A DNA stretch of 64,000 nt from Eubacterium ventriosum (GCF_025150745.1 NZ_CP102282.1:124001-188000), one strand, 5' to 3'. Shown: positions 16,128 to 25,689, counted from the first letter of the stretch. Numbers and translations: made by a program. The notes: generated from the sequence alone by a model not told the origin.

Positions 16128-16839
16128 AATCTTTGTTCCTCCTTCTTATTTATTTACAACCCCTTATCTTTAAAAGAATTGGATGTATTGACTTTTCTAT
16201 ATATTTAAGTTTTTCCGAAAAGTACTGTCAGATGTGTTCTTCTTTTGTAATCTGTATTCTTCCCCATATATACAGATGAGTCCGATTTCTCCATATACCT
16301 TTTAAGTGCGTCATAGTTTTGCATCTTATATTTTTTCCATTATATTTGAGTCATTTTTTGGCATTTTCTAATTCCTTATTCCTAATTATTTAAATTAATA
16401 TCTTATAAATACCTTTACTACCTTAAACACTGATTTAGTACTTTCCGCTATTTCATTTTTACCCCTACTTCAGTTGCAGTGCCTTCCCGACGTTCTAATT
16501 TAATTTTCCGCTCCATTGAACGCCCAGTACTTTTTTAATGTATTTTCAAACATTTCCTGCACAGAACTGTTAGTCATTTTTATAGCACTAAGTTTCCTAT
16601 TTGTACGCAAAGTGGCAAAAATTGTATGTTTTTTGGGCGATTTTTGCAGTTTTGGCGCACTTAACCATATTTGAAAAGTATGCCGAGAAAAGATTTAAGG
16701 TAAATATGTGAATCAGTTACAGGGTGATTTAGGTCGTAAAATTATTGATGTTTTTTAATCTGCTTTTATTTTGAATAATCTTTTTCATATTATCATTATT
16801 TCCGCATAAACTATAGTAATTATCTTGGAAAGTATGCTT
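16128..16839. other. Intergenic control region between agr and the deacetylase gene
   Basis: About 710 bp without an intact gene. Near agrD, two copies of ACNCATCTG (minus-strand sense) start 44 bp apart (16229-16237 and 16273-16281), a spacing of about four helical turns. They could be regulator-binding repeats for the LytTR protein, but this is weak. At 16448-16577 two overlapping short minus-strand frames of 25 and 22 codons look like a frameshifted remnant of an unrecognised gene. Divergent promoters must lie here, but no clear -35/-10 pair was found for either side. Confidence 0.4.
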
Positions 16840-17634
16840 ATGTCATCTTCAGAACGAATCCCACTTATGAAAAGAAGTATTTTATGGCTTGTTATTCTTA
16901 TTATGATAGCCGGTGCTACATATATTTACGAAAAAGATTTATTTAGCAACGGACTTGAAGCCATTACCGTTTCTACTAATGGCAAGAAGCTTCCCATTTA
17001 TCGCGTTAACACTGACAAACCTATGGTTGCACTGTCTTTTGACGCTGCATGGGGAAATGAAGATACTCAGAAAATCCTTGATATTTTAAAGAAATATAAG
17101 ATTAATGTAACTTTCTTTATGACCGGTGGTTGGGTCGAAAGCTACCCTGATGATGTAAAAGCCATAAAAGCAGCCGGACACGATTTGGGAAATCACAGCG
17201 AACACCACAAGCACATGCCACAGCTTAGCAACTCTTCCATTTGTGACGAATTAAACTCCGTAACCGAGAAAGTTGAAAAGCTTACTAACACTAAAATGTG
17301 TCTTTTCCGTCCACCTTACGGTGACTACAACAATGCCCTTATTGAACAGGCGAAAAATTGTGGCTACTACACAATCCAATGGGATGTTGACTCTCTTGAC
17401 TGGAAAAATTATGGCGTTGAACCAATTGTAAACACAGTTTTAAACCACAAATCACTAAGAAACGGCTCCATCATCCTTATGCATAACGGTGCCAAATACA
17501 CCGCCCAAGCTCTGCCTAAAGTAATAGAAGGACTGCAGGAAAAAGGCTTTCAGATTGTGCCGATTTCTAAATTAATCTATAAGGACAATTATCATATGGA
17601 ACCTGACGGAAGCCAGGTAAAAGATGGGGAATAG
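16840..17634 (+). CDS. Membrane-anchored polysaccharide deacetylase (PdaB-like)
   Basis: The 264-residue protein has one N-terminal membrane segment and a NodB-homology domain. Motif 1 is ALSFDAAWGNED, with the FDAAWG variant typical of PdaB; motif 2 is LGNHSEHHKHM, motif 3 FRPPYGDYN, motif 4 WDVDSLDW and motif 5 ILMHN. It removes acetyl groups from cell-wall or other polysaccharides outside the membrane; PdaB homologues act in spore cortex or vegetative wall maturation. ATG 16840 is chosen because GGAAAG lies seven bases upstream; an in-frame TTG at 16825 has no site. Confidence 0.88.
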   Translation: MSSSERIPLMKRSILWLVILIMIAGATYIYEKDLFSNGLEAITVSTNGKKLPIYRVNTDKPMVALSFDAAWGNEDTQKILDILKKYKINVTFFMTGGWVESYPDDVKAIKAAGHDLGNHSEHHKHMPQLSNSSICDELNSVTEKVEKLTNTKMCLFRPPYGDYNNALIEQAKNCGYYTIQWDVDSLDWKNYGVEPIVNTVLNHKSLRNGSIILMHNGAKYTAQALPKVIEGLQEKGFQIVPISKLIYKDNYHMEPDGSQVKDGE

Positions 17635-17635
17635 A

Positions 17636-17686
17636 TAGAAAAAGAGGCTGTGCTTTAATGATTGTAAAATCATTAAAGCAACAGCC
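17636..17686 (-). terminator. Terminator of the aldose epimerase gene
   Basis: A long stem (GGCTGT plus GCTTTAATGATT against their complements) at 17646-17686 is followed on the minus strand by CTCTTTTTC. It lies just beyond the convergent deacetylase gene and may serve both. Confidence 0.75.
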
Positions 17687-17749
17687 ACAACACATTAGGA
17701 TAATTGGCAAGTTTCCTAATTATCTAAAAGGAGAAATTCAAATTATTCC

Positions 17750-18790
17750 TTAATCTCTTATTACCTTAAAAGAATATATGGTTTCTGAAATTAATTGTTC
17801 ACCTTTTCTAAACACAGGCAAACTAAATCCCTTGCAATTAATTGCATTAGGAACAAACTGAGTTTCCATACAAAATCCACAATATCCTTTGTATATTATA
17901 TTATTCTTTTGAGGACTATCATTTTCTGCTATTCCGTTAAATATTATCAATGCTTCCGCATCTGTATAAACATCAACTTCTCTACCTGTAATGTCATCAT
18001 ATAAACTTGCTACTTTCTTATTTACATTCTTAGACAATACATATACTTCATCAAATCTTTTAGGTGTTCTTTCAAAATAAGTTCCATCGTCAGAATCCAT
18101 TGCTTCCATTATTGTTCTCATTTTGGTAAAATCTGCCGGAGTTCCTATAACTGAATGAGTGCCACTTGTTACAAGCCCTTCCTCTTTTCTGTTAACTATT
18201 TTATCAGAATTTATCTGTAATTTCAGTTTTCTCACATCTCCTCCATTCAGGTTGAAATATGTGTGGTTTGTAGGACATAATATTGTAGTCCCATAAGGAA
18301 TCATTTTATAACTTATTTTCAAATTTGAATCATTATCAAATTTAAATGTTATCTCTGCATCTACATTACAATTAAAGCCACCTTCTCCTTTATCCTGTAA
18401 ATAGAAAGATACACTATTTTCCTCTTCATTTATCTTTCCTTCAAAATGTCTAAATCCGTAGTTTCCACTTGCACCGTGCAAAAAATGTTTTCCAAATAAA
18501 TTTCTTTCCAATTGAATTTCTTTTCCATCAATCACACATTTTCCATATTCAATTCTATTAGCGCACCTTCCTATGGTTATTCCTGCGAATGAATTTTTTT
18601 CAAGGTCACTGGCTTTATTTATTCCTAAAACAACATCTCCAATGTTTCCTTTTTTATCTAGAACATTAATACTATGAATTGTTGCGCCAAAATCCAATAA
18701 CTCTACATATTCTTCTTTTTTGTTTTTTATAGTATATTTTTTAACCTGTTGTCCGTTACTTAACATTCCAAAATTTTCTATACTTACCAT
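17750..18790 (-). CDS. galM: Aldose 1-epimerase
   Basis: This 346-residue beta-sandwich enzyme interconverts alpha and beta anomers of galactose or glucose in the cytoplasm. It shows ELLDFGATIHSINVLDKKG near the N-terminus, GRCANRIEYGKC, the substrate-binding HFLHGASGNYGFR, the catalytic His in PTNHTYFNL and a C-terminal FCMETQFVPNA with the catalytic Glu. ATG 18790 has GGGAG nine bases upstream; the ATG three codons earlier overlaps it. It is monocistronic, with its own terminator. Its sugar pathway genes are not in the window. Confidence 0.93.
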   Translation of the reverse strand: MVSIENFGMLSNGQQVKKYTIKNKKEEYVELLDFGATIHSINVLDKKGNIGDVVLGINKASDLEKNSFAGITIGRCANRIEYGKCVIDGKEIQLERNLFGKHFLHGASGNYGFRHFEGKINEEENSVSFYLQDKGEGGFNCNVDAEITFKFDNDSNLKISYKMIPYGTTILCPTNHTYFNLNGGDVRKLKLQINSDKIVNRKEEGLVTSGTHSVIGTPADFTKMRTIMEAMDSDDGTYFERTPKRFDEVYVLSKNVNKKVASLYDDITGREVDVYTDAEALIIFNGIAENDSPQKNNIIYKGYCGFCMETQFVPNAINCKGFSLPVFRKGEQLISETIYSFKVIRD

Positions 18791-18958
18791 CCTGCTCATC
18801 TCCCTTACTATGTATTAATTATATATTTCCGTGTTTTAAATCATAATTATATATATTCTAGAATATGTGGATAATTTAAAGGTATCTATGTGTAAATATT
18901 TACTAAGAAAATTGTCTTTGTTAAAATATGTTTATCAAAACTTGATTAGGAGGTTTAC

Positions 18959-19510
18959 ATGCCAAACGAAAAGGAAAAATATTTTAAAAATTATAAATTA
19001 GAAAACATACCTGATGATTCACGAAAAGGATACAAACGTATATACAAATATATTGGCAATTATTATTCATTTGATATTTCTGCCACTGATATTAAAAAAA
19101 CTAAATTTCTTTTTCTGTTTTTGGAAATTGTCAGTACTTTAGTTTTTATATTCACAGCATTGCAAAAAAATCCCATAAACACAAACAGACTTTGTATTAT
19201 ACCTGCTCTCATCACCATATGTCTATGGATATTCGAATATGTTGCAGTTGGATTTTTTTGTTTTGTTAAATTTCCTTTAAAAGAAGAAGATTATAAAAGA
19301 ATAAATAGTACTTTTTACATTACTTTTATTTGCCGCTTCTTATTATTGTTAATTACATCTATTGTTTCATTTATATTGAGCATTAATTTTTCTTTAGGGG
19401 TAAACGGTATTTTAATTTTCTTTGGATATTTACTTTGTTCTATTATTGCTTTATTTTTAAAAATACAATATAAACTTTTAAATTCCAAACTAAAAATTTC
19501 AAGTAATTAA
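18959..19510 (+). CDS. Four-helix membrane protein of unknown function
   Basis: This 183-residue protein has a charged N-terminus (about 1-45) with KGYKRIYKYIGNYYSFDIS, then four membrane segments at about 48-65, 78-100, 115-140 and 145-165, and a short basic tail. AGGAGG is placed five bases before ATG 18959. I do not recognise the family. It is transcribed alone, away from galM, and ends at a strong terminator. The protein is rich in Phe, Ile and Lys, in line with the local base composition. Confidence 0.65.
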   Translation: MPNEKEKYFKNYKLENIPDDSRKGYKRIYKYIGNYYSFDISATDIKKTKFLFLFLEIVSTLVFIFTALQKNPINTNRLCIIPALITICLWIFEYVAVGFFCFVKFPLKEEDYKRINSTFYITFICRFLLLLITSIVSFILSINFSLGVNGILIFFGYLLCSIIALFLKIQYKLLNSKLKISSN

Positions 19511-19537
19511 TCTTACTATATGGGGTCACATCACTCT

Positions 19538-19581
19538 AAAAAAGGAAGTAGCTTTTTCTTATATCTGCTACTTCCTTTTTT
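19538..19581. terminator. Bidirectional terminator
   Basis: AAAAAAGGAAGTAGC pairs with GCTACTTCCTTTTTT. It serves the membrane protein gene and the convergent SDR gene, whose stop codon directly follows. Confidence 0.88.
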
Positions 19582-20286
19582 CTACCATGGCATTTTATTT
19601 CTTCTGTGATCTATAAACATCTCTTTTCTTGATATTGTGTCAATATCACTTGCAATTTTCATTAAGTCTTTTGCACTATCACTAGGATTTACCTCTGCTA
19701 TGTTTCCACCACCCATAGTTGTTTTTAACCATCCGGGATGAAGACATACCACCCTTGCTCCAGGTATTTTTTCATCAAAATATTTTTGTAAAATAACACA
19801 TGCCATATTCTCAGCGCACTTAGACATTGCATAACTATATTCCTGACTTCTGTGATTTGCTCCTATGCTTCCTGCCTCAGAAGTTACACAAATTATTTTC
19901 GTTTGTGCATTTATTAATGGCAACAATTCTTTTATGATTCTTAAAAAACCAACAGCATTAATATCCACAACTTTTGCTATTGCATCCAAATCTGTTTCTT
20001 CAAGGGGAACTCTATCCTGTGGTCTTATAAATCCTGCACAATTGTATATTTCGTCAATTTCAGTTATACAATTTTTTAATACTTTTAATTTATTAGCAAC
20101 ATCCTCCGTAGAAGAAATATCGCATTCAAAAAAATGCAAATTATCTGAATATTCTGAATCTTCCAATTCTTCAATTTTTAAGTTCTTCTTAATATCAAAT
20201 GCCCAAACATTATCATTTCTTTCTAATGTCTGTTTTGCAATTTCTATTCCTAAGCCTCCTGCTGCCCCGGTAATAACTACATTCAT
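19582..20286 (-). CDS. Short-chain dehydrogenase/reductase
   Basis: The 234-residue protein is a classical SDR: nucleotide motif TGAAGGLG at the N-terminus, cofactor-determining AFDIKKN, NCAGFIRPQDR in the NNAG position, catalytic YSYAMSKCAEN (YxxxK), and LHPGWLKTTMGG after it. It reduces or oxidises a carbonyl/alcohol with NAD(P)H; the Asp after strand 2 favours NAD(H). The substrate is unknown. It is the last gene of the esterase-MFS-SDR unit on the minus strand, 20 bp after the MFS gene, and ends at the shared terminator. Confidence 0.9.
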   Translation of the reverse strand: MNVVITGAAGGLGIEIAKQTLERNDNVWAFDIKKNLKIEELEDSEYSDNLHFFECDISSTEDVANKLKVLKNCITEIDEIYNCAGFIRPQDRVPLEETDLDAIAKVVDINAVGFLRIIKELLPLINAQTKIICVTSEAGSIGANHRSQEYSYAMSKCAENMACVILQKYFDEKIPGARVVCLHPGWLKTTMGGGNIAEVNPSDSAKDLMKIASDIDTISRKEMFIDHRRNKMPW

Positions 20287-20306
20287 TCATCTTCCTTTCC
20301 CCAATA

Positions 20307-21485
20307 TTATTGGTTTCTAAAATTTTTTTCTATGATATTTATTCTGCCTTTAAAAACAATAAGTAAAACAAATGCCACAACCATAGGTATTATCATTATT
20401 CTCCACATAAGTCTGTAGCCAAAAGCTTCAATTACATATCCTGCAACCAATGGTCCTGCCATGTTTCCAAGGTCATTTCCAATGTAAGCTGTGTTACTGC
20501 CTGCTCCTCTTCTTTCTTTAGGTACACTTTTCATACATAATGTCTGAATTGCCGGCTGAGCAGCCCCATAACCAAAAGCTGATACAAAAGCTGCCACAAG
20601 AAACATAAAGAGATTTTCCGCTATACTAATTATATAAAATGATAATGCAAAACATATTAGTGCAGGTATAACCACCTTAACTAATCCATATTTATCACTT
20701 AATTTTCCAATAATAGGTCTTGAAATTAACATTACTCCGGCATAAACCGTAAAGAAAAATCCAATATTCATTACTCCCATATTAGTTCCGTATATTGCCA
20801 AAAATGAATTAACCGTAAAAAATGTTCCTGATAATAAGAACAATAGCAATGCCGGTACTGTTGCTTCAGGAGCTGCTATACTTGAAATGCTTATTTTAAA
20901 TTTCTTGGTATTTTTCTTTTCCTCCAACTTCATATTTGCTGTAGCGATGGCACCTAATACAACACATGCTGCTCCAAGTAAAAATGTTTTGTTATATCCA
21001 ATATATCTATATAATGTTAATCCTATTGTTGGACCTACCGCCTGACATGCTGCCTGTGCCAATGAGAAAATTCCTATACCTGAGCCAAATTTTTCAGTCG
21101 GTAAAGTATCCGATGCTATTGCTAAACAACACGTTGCCGTAAATGCTCTTGCACTTCCTTCAAGTAATCTAAATCCTATTAACATTGGTACACTATCTGA
21201 AATTCCATAACCTACATACGAAATGATCATAACAATCATAGACAATACCAAAATTTTCTTTCTGCTAAAACTATCTATAGCCGGTCCTGAAAATATTTTA
21301 AAAATCAGCGCTGTAGCTGCAAATAATCCTGACAAAAACCCAACTAATGTTGCTGCCGCACCTAAATAATCCGCATATTTTGCTACTAACGAATTTACCA
21401 TTTGTTGTCCCAAATTCATTAAAGCATTAGCAACAAATATGCTTATAAATGCTGCGTTCCAAATTTTGTTATTTTCTTTTTCCAT
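20307..21485 (-). CDS. MFS transporter
   Basis: The 392-residue protein has twelve predicted membrane helices and MFS loop motifs, with FSRKKILVLSMI between helices 2 and 3 and GKLSDKYGLVKVV in the second half. The type resembles drug/H+ antiporters and sugar-efflux-like carriers, and the substrate cannot be assigned. ATG 21485 is used: GGAAAGG lies nine bases upstream, while the earlier TTG is the site itself. It sits between the esterase-fold gene (18 bp) and the SDR gene, so it probably moves the compound handled by them. Confidence 0.9.
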   Translation of the reverse strand: MEKENNKIWNAAFISIFVANALMNLGQQMVNSLVAKYADYLGAAATLVGFLSGLFAATALIFKIFSGPAIDSFSRKKILVLSMIVMIISYVGYGISDSVPMLIGFRLLEGSARAFTATCCLAIASDTLPTEKFGSGIGIFSLAQAACQAVGPTIGLTLYRYIGYNKTFLLGAACVVLGAIATANMKLEEKKNTKKFKISISSIAAPEATVPALLLFLLSGTFFTVNSFLAIYGTNMGVMNIGFFFTVYAGVMLISRPIIGKLSDKYGLVKVVIPALICFALSFYIISIAENLFMFLVAAFVSAFGYGAAQPAIQTLCMKSVPKERRGAGSNTAYIGNDLGNMAGPLVAGYVIEAFGYRLMWRIMIIPMVVAFVLLIVFKGRINIIEKNFRNQ

Positions 21486-21503
21486 ATTTTTTAGCCTTTC
21501 CAA

Positions 21504-22655
21504 TTATTTGAAAATAAGCTGTGCGTAATAATACAAACCCAGCCTCCAGCTTTTCCATCTGCTTGTTCCTTCCGGATAAACTTTCCTAACGTAACATGGC
21601 AGTTTTTCTACGCCGGCATTTTCATATATTCTGTCATCCTCTTCAAAAAACTCAAAATGATCTTCATTTGGTGTTGTTGATCTGAAAAATACTTTATAAT
21701 TCTTTTCGAACTCTTTTGGATTTGAAATTGCCTCTTTATATTTTCTCTCATAAGTCCACTTATTTGGATCCTGAGTTATTCCTGCTGTAAACTGTCCCAT
21801 ATATTCAAAAAGTTCCGGATGTCTGAAACCAATATCATTTGTTTGATACGATCCCATTGAAAGCCCACCAATTGCTCTGTATTTCTTTTCTGTTTTTACT
21901 CTATAATGACTCTCTATATAAGGAATAAGACTTCCTATAAGCATATCTTCCAAACCTAAATCCCATTTTCCTTTTTCCTGAAGCTTAATATCATACCTAA
22001 GCATTCCATTAGTCATTACAACAATAAATTCCTCGCATTTTTTATCGGCTATAAGATTATCCATTATCTGAGACATATTGGCTCCATATTCCCATGCAAT
22101 TTCATTATCCATTCCACCATGCAAAAGATACAATACAGGATATTCCTTATCATTTTTCATATATCCCGGTGGAGTGTACACAAATGCCCTTTGATATTCC
22201 TTAAAATTATCTGCATAAAAAATTTCTCTTGTAAAAGATCCATGTTCCACATTATGCATCATTGCAAACTCCATATCATAATCAGGGATTTCAATATAAT
22301 TACATGGTCTGTCTAATGTCCAATATATTGGAATAAATGGTGACAATACCAATGCTCCGTCTATATAAATTGAAACACCAACCTGTCCTGTCAGATAGTC
22401 CTTATATGGGTATATTCCATAAAAAAAACCATCATCCTTTTTTTCTAATACAAGTGGACTATCATTCCAACTTAATTCCACTTCAACATTTTCAGCCTTT
22501 GGAGCATATATTTTAAATAAATAATCACCATTAGGTTGCAATATAGCTCCACTTTTAAATCTTGTTTCACCAATTTTCTCATCTAATGGTGGATTAAAAC
22601 CCAATGCCTGATTTCTAAAAAATTTATTTTTTAAAAATTCTTTTGAAAATTCCAC
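21504..22655 (-). CDS. Esterase-fold protein (CE1/esterase D type) lacking the catalytic His
   Basis: The 383-residue protein has an N-terminal Ig-like E-set domain (about 35-112; YLFKIYAPKAENVEVEL) and an alpha/beta-hydrolase domain of the CE1 group (YTPPGYM, VLYLLHGG, nucleophile elbow GGLSMGS with Ser266). Active CE1 feruloyl or acetylxylan esterases end with GGHxWxxW. Here residues 361-370 are PEGTSRWKSW, with no His at that place. So either another residue serves or the protein is not a hydrolase. There is no signal peptide, so it acts inside the cell. The start is GTG 22655 after AAAGGAGG. It is the first gene of its operon, under the shared operator at 22737-22759. Confidence 0.82.
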   Translation of the reverse strand: MEFSKEFLKNKFFRNQALGFNPPLDEKIGETRFKSGAILQPNGDYLFKIYAPKAENVEVELSWNDSPLVLEKKDDGFFYGIYPYKDYLTGQVGVSIYIDGALVLSPFIPIYWTLDRPCNYIEIPDYDMEFAMMHNVEHGSFTREIFYADNFKEYQRAFVYTPPGYMKNDKEYPVLYLLHGGMDNEIAWEYGANMSQIMDNLIADKKCEEFIVVMTNGMLRYDIKLQEKGKWDLGLEDMLIGSLIPYIESHYRVKTEKKYRAIGGLSMGSYQTNDIGFRHPELFEYMGQFTAGITQDPNKWTYERKYKEAISNPKEFEKNYKVFFRSTTPNEDHFEFFEEDDRIYENAGVEKLPCYVRKVYPEGTSRWKSWRLGLYYYAQLIFK

Positions 22656-22736
22656 TTTTACCTCCTTTGCTACATTTTGTTTTTATATAATCTCTATATC
22701 TAAATTTTATTATTTTCAGACTTTTCTTTGTACGTG

Positions 22737-22759
22737 CCTATTTCAAGAAAATGTGTATT
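22737..22759 (-). promoter_or_regulatory. Shared operator-like motif, copy 1 (esterase-MFS-SDR unit)
   Basis: The minus strand reads AATACACATTTTCTTGAAAT. It matches the copy upstream of oppA at 19 of 22 positions. It lies about 80 bp before the GTG start. It may be bound by the nearby AraC-type regulator (inference). Confidence 0.65.
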
Positions 22760-22810
22760 ATTTTATTTTTAATGCATTTAGTAATTAAAAATATACACAC
22801 ACATTTAAAT

Positions 22811-22832
22811 ATTCCACATTTTCTTCAATACC
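22811..22832 (+). promoter_or_regulatory. Shared operator-like motif, copy 2 (lactonase gene)
   Basis: The plus strand reads ATTCCACATTTTCTTCAATA. The core CACATTTTCTT is identical to copy 1 and points towards the lactonase gene, 70 bp upstream of its start. Copies 1 and 2 are divergent, one for each gene of the divergent pair. Confidence 0.5.
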
Positions 22833-22902
22833 TCTCATTGTTAATTAATTGTATAAATTATAAGATTAACCCATATAACAACGGAAATGAGGTGGATATA
22901 AT

Positions 22903-24009
22903 ATGAATTTATTGATTGGAAACTGGTCTCCGGAAAAAGGTCGAAAAGGACTTTCCATATATGAATATAACTGGTCAAACGGAGAAATTTCATTTATCAA
23001 AAATATTGAATCTGATGTTGGCATTAGCTATTTAGTGGCCTCTTCATCAAAGGAGGTCTTTTACGCAACAAATGAAACTGATACTGTAGAGAACGGAATA
23101 TTTTACAATCAAATACTTACTTTTAATTGTAATGAATCCATATCTGTTTTGAATCGTGTTTCTTCACTTGGACCTAATCCAACATGGATTTGTGAAGATG
23201 ACAAAGGTAAATATATTCTGGTCAGTCATCACGGTGGATTTTCTCACACTTGTACTGTTGCCAAAAACATTAACGGTCGACTGGAAGAAAAACTGGTCTA
23301 CGATGAACCTCACGTAATATTAATAAAACTAAATTCAGACGGTTCCTGTTGTGAAGCTACTGATGCTTTTCTTCCAAAAACAAATAAACCTAATGCTTCC
23401 GGTTTAATGTCAAGAACACACAGTATTAACAAAGCTATCGGTAAAAATATTTTCTTTGTTTGCGACAAAGGGTTAGATGCTATTTTTTCTATATCAATCG
23501 ATTATAAAAATAATAAAATAATTGAATTAGACAAAATATCTGTTGGTATAAATGAATCACCACGTTACGGTGTAGTTCATCCTGACAAGCCTATTGTTTA
23601 CGTAAATATGGAAGGTAGTACAAATATATATGCATTAAATTATGATTCCAAGGGACATATGTCCATAAATCAGTGTTTAGACATTTGCTCTGATAAGAAT
23701 ACCAATATAATGCCATCTGACATTATTTTTAATAACTCTCATGACTATATTTATGTTGGCTTAAGAGGAATAAAATCAATTGCCATTATAAGACTTGATA
23801 ATGCGGGATTAATGCATTTAGTAAAACTAGTGGAGAATCCTGACGGCAATCCTAATCAACTTCGTTTTTCACCCGATGGAAAATATTTATTTGTCACTAA
23901 TATTTTTGAGGGTAAAATAACCCGTTTTACTGTAAAAGATAATTATGATCTAGTTTATGACGGCATTGTTGCTGAAGATAATTGTCCTGCTTCAATGCTA
24001 TTTATATAA
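22903..24009 (+). CDS. Beta-propeller lactonase (YbhE/6-phosphogluconolactonase family)
   Basis: The 368-residue protein is a seven-bladed propeller of the lactonase family. Blade repeats are visible as YLVASSSKEVFYATNE, YGVVHPDKPIVYVNMEG, SHDYIYVGLRGIKSIAI and LRFSPDGKYLFVTN, and the family signature PNQLRFSPDG is near the end. Members open sugar or other lactone rings or act as muconate-type cycloisomerases. No signal peptide is present. ATG 22903 has GAGGTGG at proper spacing. It is divergent from the esterase-MFS-SDR unit, with a copy of the shared operator on its side, so a lactone intermediate in the same pathway is plausible. Confidence 0.85.
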   Translation: MNLLIGNWSPEKGRKGLSIYEYNWSNGEISFIKNIESDVGISYLVASSSKEVFYATNETDTVENGIFYNQILTFNCNESISVLNRVSSLGPNPTWICEDDKGKYILVSHHGGFSHTCTVAKNINGRLEEKLVYDEPHVILIKLNSDGSCCEATDAFLPKTNKPNASGLMSRTHSINKAIGKNIFFVCDKGLDAIFSISIDYKNNKIIELDKISVGINESPRYGVVHPDKPIVYVNMEGSTNIYALNYDSKGHMSINQCLDICSDKNTNIMPSDIIFNNSHDYIYVGLRGIKSIAIIRLDNAGLMHLVKLVENPDGNPNQLRFSPDGKYLFVTNIFEGKITRFTVKDNYDLVYDGIVAEDNCPASMLFI

Positions 24010-24043
24010 TAAAACTATTAATTTCTTTCTCACTATTGTGTTA

Positions 24044-24087
24044 AAAAAAGAGGATATATGAAACTAATCATCATATATCCTTTTTTG
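24044..24087. terminator. Terminator between lactonase and regulator genes
   Basis: AGGATATATGA (24051-24061) pairs with TCATATATCCT (24071-24081), with an A-run before and T6 after. It serves both convergent genes. Confidence 0.85.
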
Positions 24088-25689
24088 CTATTTTAATTTT
24101 CTATATTCACTTGGAGTTTTTCCAACAATCTGTTTAAATCTTTTGCTAAAATATCTTTGGTCTTGAAATCCCACAGCTACTGCAATTTCAAATATTGTCT
24201 TGTCTGTATCAAACAACATTTTCTTAGCAATTTCCATTCTATATTCAGTTATGTAATCAGTCATATTCTTTCCTGTTTGTTTCTTAAATAAATGCGAAAA
24301 GTAAACCGGACTTAAATTTACAACTTCTGCTAAAGTTTCCGCTGTTATCTGCTTATCATAGTTTTCTTTTATATATTTAATGGCTTTTCTTAATGGCCTA
24401 AAATTCTGTTTTTCTGCATCATCAGCAAGAATTTTAAACATCTGATCAAATTTATGTTCTAAATTCTTCTGATAATCCTCCAGCGTTCTTGAATAATTTA
24501 AAATCTTTTTTATGTATTCTTTTTCCACTTCAACATTCATGTGTTCTGCTAAAACTTTACCATTTATTTCAAAAAATGTATCTACAAAATTCATTAAATA
24601 ATTTCGAGAATTGTACTCTGTCAAAACATAATCCGGTAAGTCAAATAACTGCTTTATCATATTATGAAATTCATCAACATTTAGCGTATCTGCTGTAGAT
24701 TTTAACTGTTCTACTATTCTCTCTAATTTTTGCTTATAACTTACATGTATATCAAATGTCTTTTTATAATATAAAACTTTACGTGTTCCCTGCTTCATTC
24801 TTGCCCATGCCGAACTATAAGCTTCCTCTCTTGAATTTGGAACTTTTGTATGATCCTCATATCCGTTTCCTACGCAAAGAGTCAGACTCATTCCATAGTG
24901 TCTTATTGCATATTCTTCTGAATCTCTTCTAATATCTTCAAATTTGCTTTTTATAATTTCATCATACTGCTTATCATAATTTATTATTGCCAATACTCCA
25001 TTAAATCTAAAGTCAAAAATCATTTCATAGCAATACTCATAAATATAATTATTAGTATTCATTTTTATTTGTTGCTGAATATATGACAAGTCTGTATAAA
25101 ACTGATTCTCCTTAAAATTAGGCATCTCCCCATGCATTTCATCTAATCTGAATAACAATGCTCTAAACATTCCTTTTTTAAATCCAGATTTCATTATGGA
25201 ATTGAGAAAATTTAAATCTAATGCCATATCACTTTTTTCAAACATTAATTTCCAAAAATATAAAGACTGCATTGATAAGCTGGCATCATATTGTATTTGC
25301 TCAATATTTATTCTTCTTATATCTCTTGATATTCTTTCTAATTCATTGTTAATTTTTTCAATATCAATAGGTTTGGACACATAACCATATACCTGTATTT
25401 CTAATAATCTATACATAAAATCTGCATCATCTTTTCCACCGATAACAAGCACTTTACATTTCTTCTTTATTGAATAAATTCTTCTAATACATGTAATGGC
25501 ATCCAACCCATCCAAATCTTTATCAATTATTACAAGTCTTGGATTAATTTCTTCAAATCTTTGAAATATTTCTTCTCCTGATGTTACCCATGATAATACT
25601 TCCATTTTATTTTCATTAAATTTTGCCTGTGTCGTAATCTGCTTAATAAAACCTGAATCGTTTGATGCTAACATTACCTTTATTCTCAT
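24088..25689 (-). CDS. YesN-type response regulator with AraC DNA-binding domain
   Basis: The 533-residue protein has an N-terminal receiver (about 1-120; phospho-Asp in LVIIDKDLDGLDA, conserved Lys in YVSKPID), a helical middle region of about 280 residues, and a C-terminal AraC double helix-turn-helix (about 430-530; AETLAEVVNLSPVYFSHLFK and EIAVAVGFQDQRYFSKRFKQ). Such regulators usually pair with a 7TM/HAMP kinase that senses sugars, but no kinase gene is in this block, so it is an orphan here. It is central in the ester block and is the best candidate to bind the repeated ~22-bp motif. It is monocistronic, 100 bp after oppF on the same strand. Confidence 0.9.
   Translation of the reverse strand: MRIKVMLASNDSGFIKQITTQAKFNENKMEVLSWVTSGEEIFQRFEEINPRLVIIDKDLDGLDAITCIRRIYSIKKKCKVLVIGGKDDADFMYRLLEIQVYGYVSKPIDIEKINNELERISRDIRRINIEQIQYDASLSMQSLYFWKLMFEKSDMALDLNFLNSIMKSGFKKGMFRALLFRLDEMHGEMPNFKENQFYTDLSYIQQQIKMNTNNYIYEYCYEMIFDFRFNGVLAIINYDKQYDEIIKSKFEDIRRDSEEYAIRHYGMSLTLCVGNGYEDHTKVPNSREEAYSSAWARMKQGTRKVLYYKKTFDIHVSYKQKLERIVEQLKSTADTLNVDEFHNMIKQLFDLPDYVLTEYNSRNYLMNFVDTFFEINGKVLAEHMNVEVEKEYIKKILNYSRTLEDYQKNLEHKFDQMFKILADDAEKQNFRPLRKAIKYIKENYDKQITAETLAEVVNLSPVYFSHLFKKQTGKNMTDYITEYRMEIAKKMLFDTDKTIFEIAVAVGFQDQRYFSKRFKQIVGKTPSEYRKLK

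Noticed and set aside
16448-16577. Two small minus-strand frames (25 and 22 codons) in different registers
   Set aside because: They could be a frameshifted remnant, but have no ribosome site and no recognisable family, so they are not listed as a gene.
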